Assembly: GCA_022818135.1 (NCBI GenBank)
Contig: JAFMSR010000033.1
Span: 635,001-699,000, forward strand
Reading direction: 5' to 3'
Length of the DNA stretch: 64,000 nt
From: Saxidomus purpurata
Taxonomy: Eukaryota > Mollusca > Bivalvia > Venerida > Veneridae
Shown in pieces: positions 1 to 14,500 of this stretch; position 1 is the stretch's first letter; each line of letters opens with the position of its first letter. Under the pieces are notes generated by a model. The model was not told the DNA's origin and ran no database searches. It saw nothing but the letters and a program-made list of their open reading frames with translations. Both the position numbers and the translations under genes were made by a program.

Positions 1-330
1 TCAGTACAACCTCATACAATGGTCAAGTACATTGAGAGGAAGTGCAGTGCACAGGAACCATAACTCCATCATGACTAATTACAGAGTTATTACCCTTTGT
101 TACTTTTCCTTGTCCGGAGCATTACTTGAAAACTTCTGGTTGGAATTCAATACAACTTCATACAATGGTCAAGCACAATGAGAGAAAGTGCAGTGCACAG
201 GAACCATAACTCCATCTTGACTAATTACAGGGTTATTGCCCTTTGTTACTTTTCCTTGTCTGGAGCATTTTTCGAAAACTACAAGTTGGAATTCAATACA
301 ACTTCATACAATGGTCAAGCACAATGAGAG
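1..330. repeat. Tandem repeat, 146-bp period, about 2.3 copies
   Basis: The motif ACAACTTCATACAATGGTCA recurs at about 5, 151 and 297 (the first copy with one change), giving a 146-bp unit with few differences between copies. Each unit also carries AGTGCAGTGCACAGGAACCA. The array runs off the left edge, so its full size is unknown. There is no coding potential in either strand. Confidence 0.85.
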
Positions 331-470
331 GAACTGCTAAGAACAATATCTCTTTTTAGTTTGTTTGCAAGGTATTATGTTACTACGAACTTCTTCAGTT
401 TATAAAGCAGTCTTTTGGGGGTATTAATCACATTTAGTGATAGCTCTAGTTTCATATTATAATGTTATTA

Positions 471-588
471 ATCAAGTGATTTCATATTGACCTTGTTATT
501 TGTCCGAGGGTGGTCGTATTGGCCTAAGGCCGATGGCCAATACGACTGCCCGAGGACAAATAACAAAGCCAATATGAAATCACTTGAT
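471..588. repeat. Near-perfect hairpin (54-bp arms)
   Basis: Left arm 471-524 is nearly the exact reverse complement of right arm 535-588, with a loop of about 10 bases. The arms start ATCAAGTGATTTCATATTG and meet at a GGCC-rich centre. It probably belongs to a small non-autonomous DNA element that includes the adjacent inverted repeat at 651-787. Confidence 0.85.
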
Positions 589-650
589 TGATGATAATTT
601 TATTATTCAACTTTACAATATTGGCTAAAAAACAAGAATATAAAGTAAAT

Positions 651-787
651 CTAACATGTTCATGAGTTGTGGATAAGGAAATCCCAGGAGGGTTGAGATA
701 CGTCCAACAAACGAGGCTCCCACCCGAGGGTTGAGAAACGTCCCAAAAACGAGGCTCTGCCTTATCCACAACTCAATGGGCATGGTA
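651..787. repeat. Inverted repeat enclosing two direct repeats
   Basis: GAGTTGTGGATAAGG (about 664-678) is inverted as CCTTATCCACAACTC (760-774). Between the arms lie two direct copies, at about 690-719 and 728-757, of a 30-bp unit beginning GGGTTGAGA and ending ACGAGGCTC. The structure suggests a MITE-like element, possibly one unit with the hairpin at 471-588. No transposase is present. Confidence 0.65.
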
Positions 788-790
788 GAT

Positions 791-1828
791 TTATTTTCTC
801 ACCGTTTGAATCGCATTTTCACAAGAGTAAGAAGAAATGAGTGTAAATATAGGATGGGGATGAAAAAATGAAAATCAACGTTTTCTCGAATTTTACTTCA
901 AAACTGTTATAGATGGATAGAAAATGATCTAACTAAGAAAATGAATACCCATAACCTTATGTTTATTTCAAAAATAAAAATTTTACAGTCATTTTTCAAT
1001 TTTTATGTGATGTGCTGGCTGCTTATGATAAACGTAACAATAGTCCGGCAGCGATGAGAGATAAGTAGTGAAGGATAAGGTCATCTATCACCGGTAAATG
1101 CACAGAAATATGTATCTCATATGTGAGAAAAATGTCTTGTAACAATAACAATTTTATTTGTATTTAACTTAGTAAAAAAAAAAATATCAGCAGGAGTCTT
1201 AAAACAAAATGGCGCCGTTTAAAAATCTAACGATTACTTTCAAATTTAATTTTACGCTAAATTTTTTACGGAAACACAGAACCGATTGAAGGTTATACAT
1301 ATCCCTTGACTAACGGCATATTCATATAACTTCAAAGCGTAAAGAAAACAACTTTCCCTGGTATTAATGCGCTTGACCTCGTAAATAACACATCATCCGC
1401 CATTTTCTAAAGTTTGCTCTCATTTTTCTCACATAAACTAAGTTCGCGCTCACTATACAATGTACACCTACTGAAATATAGTGTGATATATCAGTCACAG
1501 TTTGGGTGATATAGGTATGTCGGAACTACTTTTTTAGAGGTGCATACACATAATTTATCTTTTGTTTTAATAGTAAGCATAAAATGAAAAGAACATTTGC
1601 TTGTTTTGAGCGGATATGGAATATATCTACAAAGTGATACAGTATGGTGTATACATTCAAATCTTTAACAAAAATGTGCAACGCCGACGATGACACGACA
1701 ATGCAAATTTGGATTTAAAATGTTTCAACAGTCAGTTTATACTGAACTAAATCTTTCCATCTTTTAACCGAACAAGCATTGCCATGTAATTGTATCGAAA
1801 ACATGTTGATATTAGAAATTTTACTCAC
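791..1828. other. No gene recognised (intron 4 of gene 1 or beyond)
   Basis: AT-rich DNA with no convincing exon. It follows the exon-4 donor of gene 1 in that gene's direction of transcription, so it is probably intronic. The exon for the second half of the second F5/8C domain was sought here and not found. Confidence 0.5.
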
Positions 1829-2065
1829 TATCCGCTGTCCAATGATCCGTTCTTCCAATGATTTTTATAGTAACCACTGGTGCTGAGTAAGGCAAAACAG
1901 CCTCAATCCATGGATTTGTTTCGTCTGCAGATGACCAACAACATCTACAGTTATCTGGATTTGAGGCTTGATTTTGATCTTTAACATTTACTGCACTGTA
2001 GTTGTGTCCTCCATATGATAGTACTGACGACCTTGAGATTGTAGCAACAGGTGCAATGTTAAAAA
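1829..2065 (-). CDS. Gene 1 exon 4: first half of second F5/8C domain
   Basis: The exon is 237 nt, exactly the length of exon 2, which encodes the same half of the first domain. It begins FNIAPVATISRSSVLSYGG, the usual N-terminal strand with its Ser-rich turn, and contains NPWIEAVLP, matching the family's PWW.VDLG strand, then IIGRTDHW. Acceptor TTTCAG lies at 2066-2071 and the perfect donor GTGAGT at 1823-1828. Phase 1 in and phase 1 out. The trio C-R-C-C is unusual for this loop. The partner exon for the second half is outside the window. Confidence 0.8.
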
Positions 2066-5000
2066 CTGAAACTATAGTGAGAAGTACTTTGTTAAGCTAA
2101 ATAATCATGTTTCCATTTCTTTGTTTTCCGTGTGTTGCAAAATTCTTTATTTTCTAAATATAATATATGAAAGGTGTCTGATATCACATGACACACGGTA
2201 GCCTATGTTGTCTGAATCAGGCTTAAATGACATTATATAGGTTTTCACGGTATCTTTTTGCCAACCGGTTTTACTATAAGATCATTAGGGCAAATACAAT
2301 ACAGATTACCAAGCAACGTAAAATTTGTGTTCACATGCGTACAAATGTGTACACAACGTCAAAAATGATGACGTCATAAAAAAACTGTTTAATTTAAAGG
2401 TCCATTACTAACGCCATATCAAATTTTCTTTTATATCTGGAATCTTAACGAGCGTCTTCTAAGAAGGAAAAATATGATGTACTGCACTGAATGTGACCAT
2501 ACTGTGTTGAAAATTTTAGTTTAACAAAATAATAAACAAATAGTAAATTGCCTTTTCAAAAACGAAAGTAGGTTTTACTATTTTTAAATATCATTGTAAT
2601 TTTCCAGAAATCTCCCAGAGAGAGGCTGTAAATAGGTTGTACATAAATAAGCATGCCTAATTTGAATTATGATTGAAGAACTTTTCTTCCAATGAAGTGC
2701 AAAGTATATGTCTGACTGTTAAAGCGAAAGTAGGACAAAACGACCACCCAGGTCAGTCTAAGGAAATACACATACATTCTATCGTTTTTGTTTTTTTGCA
2801 GCAGTATTTCGAACAGGGGAATACTCCACGGCTATTGTAAAGCTTTAGATGCCAGTTATAAACTGTCTTTCTCAGTTACAGTTCCACATTTAAAAGAAAA
2901 TGCGATTTGGTGTTAGTAATGGACCTTTAAGCTTATTTCATTGATATAACGCTGTATATAACCTAGCTGTAACATTATTACTATGAAATTTGTAAAATAA
3001 GTTTAAATAACAAAGATTAAATATTAAGAGCTATTTTATAACAATAGTCTAAATGCACACATATCTATTCGGCATTTTATGAAGGTTTGATTTGTTTCAG
3101 CTAATTTACATTTATCTACAATTCATTTCTCCAGTTGTGGTCCACCGCTAAAAATGAATCAAAACTTTCTGGCGTGACCATGTCTCTAATGTTATTAAGC
3201 TTGGGATTATTTTATCTGTCCCTCAGAGGTCGTCTTTGTTGTTTTGTGTGTTCCGACTATGATGTTGTGGTGTAGTATTGGCATTGAATTTTGAAAATAG
3301 ATTGAGAATAAGGCAATGAATCTCATTATTGTCATTTTGTCATCTGTTGTTTTGTCTATTATTTTGCCTGTTTGGTATTGTCTTCACTGTTTCTGCGTCT
3401 ATCTTTGGATGCATTTGTGTGGTGTCTTTGTATAAATTTTCACTCTTAAAAAATGGATTATTATTTGCATATTTATGTCTAAAGTCTTCTTCATAAGAAT
3501 TTAACCATCTCTCATTGTTTCTCCATCTTTTGTGTGAAATGTCTTCATTGCTCTTCACATTTTTTATCCACAATTCAAATATTCAGCTACACTGTCTGAA
3601 GATTTTGATGATATAATCTCGTCAATTTCTTTGTCTATGTTTCGTACTCTCTCGGCATACGAAGCTTCTCTTAGTGTTTCCATTTTTATTTCATTTTTAA
3701 AGTCTTGTAATACTAATCTTTCTCTAAACATCCTTTGGTCTTCATTTTCATTCTTAAATTCAAACTTTTGAAATTATCGTGAAATTACAACAGGAGATCC
3801 AGCAATCCATTTTTCATGAAAGACTAAATTTCCACTGTTTCTCATTTTACCCCAGTAGGTGCTTTTTTTTTCTGGCGCTTAATTTGGTCTCCCATAATGT
3901 TGCATTTCTAGCTTTTACACACATTGCTTCCACTTCTACAAGAGTGTCATTTTCTTGCAAATGAGTATCCGCATTTTCAATATCTGACTGAACTATTGGT
4001 TTCAGTAGTCTTTCATCGATATCTTTAATCACTTTTGAAATGTCATTTATTGCTGATTCAGTTTTAACTTTAGGTAAAATATCATTCCTTCTCGTACAAA
4101 ATTTGCTAAATCTTTAATTGCTGTATTTATAAGTGACAATTTAACACTTATTTCCTCTCCCAGCTGTCTGTTTTTATAAATGTAAATACAAATAAACGAC
4201 ATTGTTTCGGTTTTTGCTATAATTCCTATTTGCAAAGGGCTATCGCAAAAACCCAAACAGTGTCGTTTATTTTTCATGTTTATAATAATTTATTCTATTT
4301 AAGCACATATTTTGAAAAGAAACAACTGATTGTACAATTCTGTGGACTTTTATTATTCTTGTCACTCGCTGTCATATAATTGCTTTCTTTGGTTATTATT
4401 GTATGCCTAAATGGGCTTGATATATGTACAGTGGATTTGAAAAAGCACCAGGATCACTTTGAATTTAGTTATATAGAAAAAGGATATCACTGACAGGATA
4501 ATGATATAATTGCTCTCTAAAACAACAGTTATGTTGATGAATATAGTGTTTCTTAACTAATTCATTCATTTACGAAAAAGCATTACCAGAAAGCGTTTCT
4601 TATGTTTTGCAATATGAAAACATGATGCGCTACTTATTGATTGGAGAAGCAACGTTAGAAATATTTTGGCTACGAAAAGGTCAATTTTGCCGGTAAGACA
4701 TCATTCTTCAAGTTGTAGATGTGCTTGTAATTATAACATATATATTAAAATTACAAAGTGGTCCTGAGACTTAAAGTTTTGTGTGTGCATTTAAGCGTAA
4801 TGCACGATAGTTAACCATCCGACTGATTTTATATTGTGTAGAGAACAATAAAAGTAGGACATGTCTATAATTTATCTTCCAGGCGATCCACAAGAGATGT
4901 ATTGACCACTTTTGTAACAATAGAGCCGGTGAGTAACGGAAGCGGGGGGGCGGCGTCGGGGGCATTTCACTAAATTGACTGATAGCGAATTGTCCATTTC

Positions 5001-5518
5001 GGCGTAAGTTTTTCGATCAAGGCATAGAAACACTGCATGGCTTTAAGAGGTATTCTGAAAATGTTTTTGAGTGCAGATGGGAGGTACTGCGATGCTTGTT
5101 TTGATTTCATAATAATGGCATATAATAAAACACCACATAAGAGCACATGAATAATTCCGCATACATTAGTGTACTGTCGATAAGGGACGCATGTTACTTG
5201 TCAAAAACAAAACAGAAACAAAACACAACAGCATTTTATGTCCCAAAAATGGACGTACTTCTAAACCGATTCGACGTGAACACTCACGTGAGCATTTAAT
5301 AATTTAAAAGTGCTATTGATTGGACACAATTAAGCACGGGATTAATCATTTAAACTTTTAAGTGTGAATTAAATGCAACAGAAAGGGATGGGATACCCCT
5401 CTTCTAGCATACGATAACGTGTTGGATCAAACAGATGAGAAGCCATGAACTTAGAATGTTACAGATGCTTACTTTTCTGGCTTAAAGAAAAGTGTTAGTG
5501 ATAAAAAGTTTAATAATA

Positions 5519-5577
<59 letters not shown>

Positions 5578-8500
5578 CATAATTTTTACATTATTGTGTA
5601 ATATTATAATAATGTATTATCATTATTACTGTTATTATTATAATCAGCATTATAACTATTATTATTACTTTTATTATTTTTTATTATTATTATTATTATT
5701 ATTCATTTTTTCATTGTTGTTATAATTCTTATTGTTGTTTTTATTGTTATTATTTTATTATCATTTTACGAGTGGTAGTGGAAGTTGCAGTATAGAAATA
5801 CTTCTCAGGTCATCAAAACTCTATCACAGGTATTATTCACTGTTAGATAAGTTATATCTGTGTTGGCTTGTACAGTGTTTTAATTGAATGTTCAAGCACT
5901 CCATCCCTACATGCAACATACAGTGTCAAAGAATATAAATATATTATTTTGAAGACTGGAAATGTTCACTATGTGTTTTTCTGCTGATGAATTGTTGTTT
6001 TCATTGTATATACATGTACCGTCATTTTTGTTTGAACTTATTTTACCGTTTAATATATCGAATGAAGCGTTGTCTGCATCGTTAAAAGTATCCAAGATTC
6101 ATCCAACGGTCTCGTAAACCAAATATTTAAATCAAAATTCCACTTTTCAACACATAATTAAGATAAATGTGTCAAATTTAATACAAAATTAATTTCTCTC
6201 TCTGGAATGCAGTGTGCCAAAAGCACTCTTTATCTACGAGTTCCCTATTGTTTCTGGAAATTGGATGGAAATTTAGTGAATACTTTATAAAGGGGAAAAT
6301 ATAAAGATAGCAGAAGGCATTACACATAACGAGGCATATGTACTTTACATGACTGAATAATGCATTGGTTACTGCCGTAGATGCGCCTTTTTGGATCGAT
6401 TGGATTTATTCAAACGTATCCAAAGTTAACGGCCGAACTCTTAACACAATTTTTTGTCGAATACGACCGAAAAGTAGTTCTATATATTCAATGAAATAAA
6501 AAGAATTATATTCAATGAAATAAAAAGAATGGTAATGCATTACCTTGTATTCTGTTTTCATTATGATATATTGATGAATAAATGTAAAACATTAAAAATT
6601 ACTAAAAATCAACGAGGTATCTGTTCTGTATATAGAACTAGTTTCCTACGCGGTTTTGATCAGAACAGTTTTCTAAGTCAGACCGGAGACACTAAAAGAC
6701 ACCTAGTCAGGCCGAATAATGTGTCTTATATCCGATGTTGTGTTTGTGATCATAAACTATCGGAACATCGTAATACGTTATCGAACCACTAGGTACTCTT
6801 GAATTTTAAATTACAAAACTCGGAATTCAACATAAAAAGCAACGATTTTTTTGTAACTTGCCAACGCCTCTATCATCAAAAGTGCTCGGCCTGACTAGTT
6901 GTCATTTAGTGTCTCTAAAGATTTTCCGAAAAACTAGTCTAAAATACGCCTTCATGCGTTAAGGTATAAAACTGAAACTTATCAGCAAATTAACTCTACA
7001 GAGGCACTTGTAGATGTCTTTTTGAAATATGACAACATTTTTTTATGCTTTAAACACGTTGTTATTGTTGTATTTTATGTAAATGCGTGGTTCGAAAAAG
7101 GTACGAAAATGTCCGCATTTCGGCGAAGTCGATTCGTACCTCGGTACGAATAACTGTAAGAAATCACATAGATCTACATGTCTTAACTACGATTTTTAAA
7201 TATAGACAAATGCAATGAGGGAAAATCAAATTCATTTCTCTGGATTATGCTGTCATTTACAAAGAACAAATATTAACTCAATATAAATTGTAACAAAACT
7301 TTCAAATTTTACCAAAGTAGGAAAATGAATTAATATAAGTTTTCTTTGAAAGCTTATTTTCAGACTTCAGTTACATTGTTACACCTTTGTACTATGTATG
7401 TATATATACTATGTATTTTCGAGAATAAATATTATTTAAACAAAACTTTACCACGATTCTTTTGCTACACTAAATTTTGGTGTGTACATTCATACATACA
7501 TTAATTATATAGGAACATAATAATCATCATAATCATCATAATCATCATCACTATTACTTGTTACGAAATACTGCTAGAGTCTAGTATATGTTAAATATGA
7601 AAGATAATAGCCTGCTATTAAAACATTCAGTTGTTTTATAAGTTATGAAAATTTAAAACAGTATGGTAGAAAGGCTGGTAATGGCTACATTTGTATGTGT
7701 GCGCAATAGACCCGGTATATTGCAATTCGCAGTATTTTGGAACCACTCACGGGGATAGTTAATGTAAGCTGCAAGTACTTGTTCTACAATAGGTATATAC
7801 TGAATCAATTTATAACAAAAGATTGATTTATCAATTTTCTTTGAAAAACAGAAGAGCCATTGTCATAACCTTCTTGACGTCAGTCGGCACTGTCGTCTTG
7901 AATCTGGTTAAGCTTTCTTAAAATTCACTTTCTCGGTAACCATTAAAGCCTTGAAACTTCAGACAATTGCTTGGCATCAAACAATGGCATCTGTTGCCGA
8001 GTGGTTGAGGTCATTGACTGATGTTTACTTGTCCCTCACCGCTGTAGGTTCGTGCCCTACTTGGGTCGAATTCTTTTATGTCTGGGAGCTATCTAGGTTC
8101 TACCCAGGTGCCCGCTCGTGACTGAAATAATGCCAGAATTGGCACCCAGGGTCTTTTTCATGAAAGCTGGACTTTGCAATATGACCTTAGCTGTTGAGTG
8201 CGACGTTAAATCCGAATCAGTGAATTGGCACAATACAATCAACCTTATGGGCATATCCCATAACTTTTGAATGGCATTAAAAGTTGTTCAAACTATGAAT
8301 TTTCAGTTCAGTTTTGTCAAAATCCATTTCTCAGTTACCATTCACAGCTTAATACTTCATAGGGTAGTTGAACATAGTCACTGAATGCAAAATGTAAGCA
8401 CATGGGTTCCTATCTCAAAAGTAAAGTTTACACAAATGGTTAAAGGTAAATATTTGTGGACAGTTGTGTCTCCAGTTTATAACTTTACTCGTGCAAGGGT

Positions 8501-11500
8501 GTCCTGATATTTACACATGTGATGTGTACAGTCTGTGTTGTCCTGATATTTACACATGTATGTGTGCAGACTGTGTTGTTCAGAGACAATCGATCCTCCA
8601 GCACTTTCAGTCCTTTGATTATATACTGTATTCATGAATTAGACTTTGAAATAAACAGGTTTTAGTGTAACACTATTTACAAACTACTGATCTGTGAAGT
8701 AAAAATACTATGATACAATAATGTATTTACCCAGATATTTTCAATCACAGATGACGACAATAAGACGCATTTTGTCAGATGCAGTTATCGGAAATAAAAG
8801 GATAAAACGATTATGCAACACACTGAATGATAAAAGCAAAAACAAGAACTTAAACGCTTATCTATTATTATGTTACCAAAATATAATCTAATGATTTTTT
8901 TTTAAATCGGAAACTTGCCTTTTGATACAGATGTTCCGTATACTTCAACTTCACATATAAGCAAAGGGCCTTTCTCACTACGTCCACTGAAAGTTGATTT
9001 CGGTAAGACCAAGGTTACATAACGAGCAACGTATTTTATTCCCCTTCTAATGATATTTGTGAACACACCCCTACCATAATCTTCTGTGTTATTGTACACG
9101 TGGTTTTCACTTGATGTGTCGTTGTGCAGTGACAAATATACTTGGAATCCTTTAAGCTGGGCTGTGATAAAAACAAGAGTGTCAAGATTGCCCTATATCA
9201 CCTGGGTATTATTGACTGTTATTCAAGGTCAAAATCTGGACCATAAAAAACAAAGTAAAAGTACGGCTGCTAAGTTTATAAATCTAAATAAAGGCTACGC
9301 GAGTTTTTAAGAATTACATAAACTTCTAGGTTATTAATGCAAAAGGTGAACTTGGTTTGCAAAACTATTCAAATGGAAAGAAGGTAAGTCAACAAGAAAG
9401 TAAGTCAAACGTGTAGGGCCAGTTTGACCTCATTGTTTATTATTAGAGCAGTTGTAGGAGAGTACACTAGACAATGCTACATACCATAATTCTGAATTGT
9501 ATGCCTTGCAATTATTGAGAAGATTTCGGAAACATTTCCTATATAAGTCTATCTAAATTAACTCCCAAGGGATGTGGCCAAATTCGACCCCAGGGGTATC
9601 AATTGAAGAACCAAATTGTTTAAAGACAACTTGGAGATCCTACATATTAAATATCTAAAGTCTACATCTTACAGTTCTTGATATGTTTCTTATTTAAGTC
9701 TATATTAAACAAGTGATCCCTGGAACATGGCAAATTATGACCCCAGGGGCATCACTTGAACAATCTTAACAGGGGACTAATGGGCAAGGTTTTGGAGAAT
9801 AAGATTTTTAAAGTATTTTCTTATAAAACAAGAGGGCCATGGTGGCCCTATATCGCTCACATGAGTATCATAGCGCTTTAAAACAAGAAAAGTGGTCAAA
9901 AGGTCATTATTAAGGGAAATCGTAAGAAATTTGGAAATCAGTTTGCAAAACTGCACAAATAGTTTAAAGTGCATCTCTTTAACTTAAACAGACAACATTA
10001 AGCCAATGGTCAAAGTCATGGTCAGTCATGGCCAAAATTGCAGTCAGCATTCAAAACTGTACATATGTTCTAATCTTTATAGCTGTTGCTTTAAAAAAGT
10101 AGGTCTGTAGGTCAAGGTCGATGTCAACTAAGGTCAAAGTTGACAATTACATTCAAAATTATTCATACAGTTAAGTTAAGATTTCATTGCTGTAGCTTAA
10201 CAACTTAGAAAGTAGGCCAGTAGGTCGAGGTCATTGTCAGCCAATGTCAAGTGAACTAAACTGGCAAAACTGAGTACATGGTCCAAAATGCATTTGTCTA
10301 GCTGCAAAAGCAGAAAGTACGTCAAGGTCAACCAAGGTCAAAAATGGAAATAGTGGACAAAGAGGTATAATTTGAACAAACTGTGTAGAGGACCCTATGT
10401 AAAGACCGGTGACCCCGGGCCGGGTCAATTTTGACGCGGGGGTCATGATTTGAACAATCTTAATAGAGGTCCACTACAGCTATACAATGCAATTGTTCAA
10501 ACCATCTAAGCTCTTGTGGTTTTATTCAGGAAGAATTTTAATTTTTATCCTATATATTAAGTCTATGTAAAATCAAGTGACCCCGGTCGGGGGTCATGAT
10601 TGGAACAGGACCAGTTATGACCCCTGGAGCATATTTTGTACAAACTTAATAATTGACCAACATACAATGTTTCACGTCAAATATCAAAGTTGTATGCCTT
10701 ACATTTTCTAACAAGAAATCCGTAAGTTTTACTAATCTGTAGAATATACGATCATAGCCCTAGCGGGGCTAATTTTGACTCCAGTAGTTTACTTCGATAG
10801 CGGTCTACTAGACGGTGCAACATACCAATGTCTAACGTCCGGGCCTTCGGTTTATGGAAAAGAAGAATTTTGATAGTATTCCCATGCTTTACCAACCAGA
10901 GTTAAGCATTGGATGCAATTCTTTGTACAACTTTGTAGAAGTATTGTGCAAGAAATACCTCTGCCAAATTTTATTTACATTTCTCAGTGGTTTCACAGGA
11001 GATATCCATTAAAGAAAATAGTGGATGGACGACGTACGACGGACGTTTGCCGAATGGTAAGTGGCCCCAAAAAAAGAATTGTGCTAAAATATTTCATTGA
11101 TGTTTCATTTAGGTTAAGAAAGCGAGTTATTAGTATGTTATGCAATATTCCAAATTTTGACTGAATATGTAACTGGCTTAGGTTTCTTTTAGTTTGCTAA
11201 AGAATGTCTTGTCTAATCATCTGAAATAATTTGCTAATGGGCTGGTACTAGTGTGGAACCCACATTTCCAATGGTACAAACTAGAAAATTGTTTAAAATT
11301 GTCTTCATCTGGATTCATTTCATTATTGTCTAGGAATGAATAAATAACGTAATAGAAAGCGTTATTTCCTGTTCAGAAGAATATCTCTAAAAATTAAGAG
11401 CATATTATGTGAAGTCATTCTTAAAAATGATTCTAAAACAGATATTATAAACATGTTTACAAGTCTTGTATGAGATTATACGTCAGATATTTCAGTTTCT

Positions 11501-14500
11501 TAATAAAACGTATGTATATTAACACTGGTCGTGGGAAAAACTTGAATGCAGCACAAAAAGTATATATTCTCAAAAAGCAACCGTACGCAGTGCTCATAGT
11601 CCTTTACAGTGTCAAAGCGAGTTTAAACAGGAAATAACTGTGCCAAGGCGACATCTGACGGTATTCAACATCTTCAGTGATTGCTCCAGTTTAAGATTTA
11701 CTCCTATACATGAAGTACATGTAGTATTGTATAAAACACAGACTTTATGGACAACTTGCAACCAGTCGAGCAAATATAAACTTGCTCTATCACTGTATTA
11801 AGTTTCAAGAAATCCACCTCAGTACTTTTGGAGTTATGCTCCGGACAAGAAATAAAATGAAACAAAGGGAGATAATTTTAAAAAAAACAACAATGTATAG
11901 TTATAATTCTTCGGCACTGTACTTCACCTTATTGTGCTCTATCACTGTATTAAGTTTCAAGTAATTCCCTCCAGTACTTTTGAAGCTATGATCCGGACAA
12001 GAAAAATCAAGAAAATATAACAAAGGGGTATAATTAAAACAATAGGCAAAATAGAGATATGGTTCTTGGGCACTGCATTTCACCTAACTCAGTTCTATCA
12101 CTGTAAAAGTTCCAAATAATTACCTTCAATACTTTTGGACATACGGAAGGACAGACATACGAACGGACGGACGAGTCGATTTCTATATAACACCCAAAGT
12201 TTCACCGGGGGCATACAAAATTGCTGTGTTATTTCCTACGAAAATTACGAAGACGTCAAAAGAAGTTTGTCCGACACAGCTACTGTACTACAGCTAAATA
12301 CTTGGAAACAATGCGAGATATTAAAAGAGTAAACACACATGGAGAATAGAAACTTGATGCATATATAACACGGCAATTTAAACCCTTAAAAAACTTTATT
12401 TTACAATCCAAAAGCCAGAGGAATTGTAGAAATATTTCCCAAAGAAAAACAAAACGGGGGATTATATACACATACTTGGGTTTATAGATATTTCTTTGGC
12501 CTGTCACAAAAAAAAACAAAAAACGATTCAACAGAGGAAATTTTGAGGCTGATGGATTTTGTTTCAATGTGAGATTCTAGTGACGTCATATTTATTATAT
12601 GACGTCACTGAATGAGATTATCCAATAACTAATGAAGAAATTGCGAAAGCCATTAAATCACCAAAACGGGGTAAAACCTATTTAATAGATAATGTCATTA
12701 CTAACAACTTAATAGTATTACTAATCAATTAGATAACTGGTCTAAAAAGTATCATATAAATACTGATAAAATAAAATGTATTAAGTTTTGATTTCGCTCA
12801 GGCTCTTAAACAGCAGGGGCAATCCTTCTTAAGTTTTAAGAAAACGGTTTTAAATGTGCTAAACTATGCTCGAATATGCTCGAACCCATGACTCTCAACA
12901 GTAATTCAAGTCAGCAACTCTATCCACTCCACCATGGGATAAAGGGATCTTGTCGGAAGCAGGGCTAAAACCCTCAACTATTGAACAGTTTTGATGCAAA
13001 AATTACATTGAGCCTTCTGACATCCCATCTTCCATTGTTGCGTGTGTATTTGTCCATCTGATATTACATGTCTCTTTTTGATATGTTCTATGCTTAAAAC
13101 TGGAGAAATGATTACACCTTTCTGAGAGATGAATTGTTGTATTCTACATTATTTCATATATCAGTGTTCTGTATTTGCTATTAAACTGAACTTATATTTA
13201 AAGATGATTGAGTAAACGGTCGAAATTAAGTTGAACAACCTGACTGCATTGTTTGGCTGTCATTCATACCCTCATCATAACATTCTATAAATGATACTGG
13301 ATCGAAATGCAATAACTGCGTTTGTCATTGAAATGTATGATTTTAACGTCTTTTAACATATTAAATTTGGTACGTTATACTGAAATAGGCATAATATATC
13401 TAAGCTAAACAACGCATGCCAGTTGGACGAACAATGCATGTCATAACGCACTGTTGAAACGTGCCTGCCTGCCGGCCGGCCGGCCGTTCGTTCGTTCGAT
13501 CGGTCCGTCCGTCCGTCCGTCCGTCCGTCCGTCTGTCTTGTAAAATCATGTCCGCTCCATATCTCCTAAACTCCTAGAAGAATTTTCATGAAACTTGGGT
13601 CAGATGTTGACCTCAACTAGACGATGTTCAGAACCCATGAACCCTGCTCAAGATACAGCTCAAGGTCAAAGGTTTGGGCCTTGTATTTCGTGTCCGCTCT
13701 GTATCTCCTAAACCCCTCGAAGATTGTTTTATTAAACTCGAGTTAGATGTTTATATGAATTACGCGATGTTCAGAACCCATGAACTAACTGCGCCGGCTC
13801 AAGGTCAAGGTCACAGAGATCAAAGGTCATATGACCATATTTCTGTCCACTCAATATCTCTTGAACCCCTTGTATGATTTAAGAATAACTCAACACAAAT
13901 CTTCACCATACTGACACGTTGGCAAAGCGCATGTAACAACCACATTGGTTCAAGGTCAAGGTCACTGTTACTAAAAATAGAAAAATTGTTTCTGCTCAAA
14001 AACTCCAGCTAGGAGTCACCAATTGCAATGAAACTTTTACGTAGCTTACATGGAAACGAAGCTTGGGATAACTTATGTACCATAATATTTTAAGGTCAAG
14101 GTCACTGTTACTTAAAACATATTTATTTTTTTTTTTTAATTGTTTCGGCAAGGTCAAGGTCACTTTTCCTTTTAATAGATTTAAAAAAATATTGTTTTGT
14201 TTTTAAAGTGTTTTAAGCAAAAATAAGAATTTTAAGGTGAGGGTCACTGTTACTAAAAATAGATGTTTATGTTATTTTAGCATGTTTCAGCATGATTATT
14301 GACAAACTGCCATGGGGGAGACATATGTTTTGTGACAAAAGCAACCATCTAGGGAAAAGGCTACCAGAACGGGTCGTAGAAATCGAACTTGGTCTATAAA
14401 TGCAAACTTCCTCGCCTCTAAACAGTGTAAATGACGTTTTCAAACGAAGTTTCTTGTAAATGTCTGACAAATGGCGAGTTCAATACAAAGGGTCACAACC

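Noticed and set aside
5492..5725. Ile/Tyr-rich open frame
   Set aside because: Encoded entirely by the ATT microsatellite.
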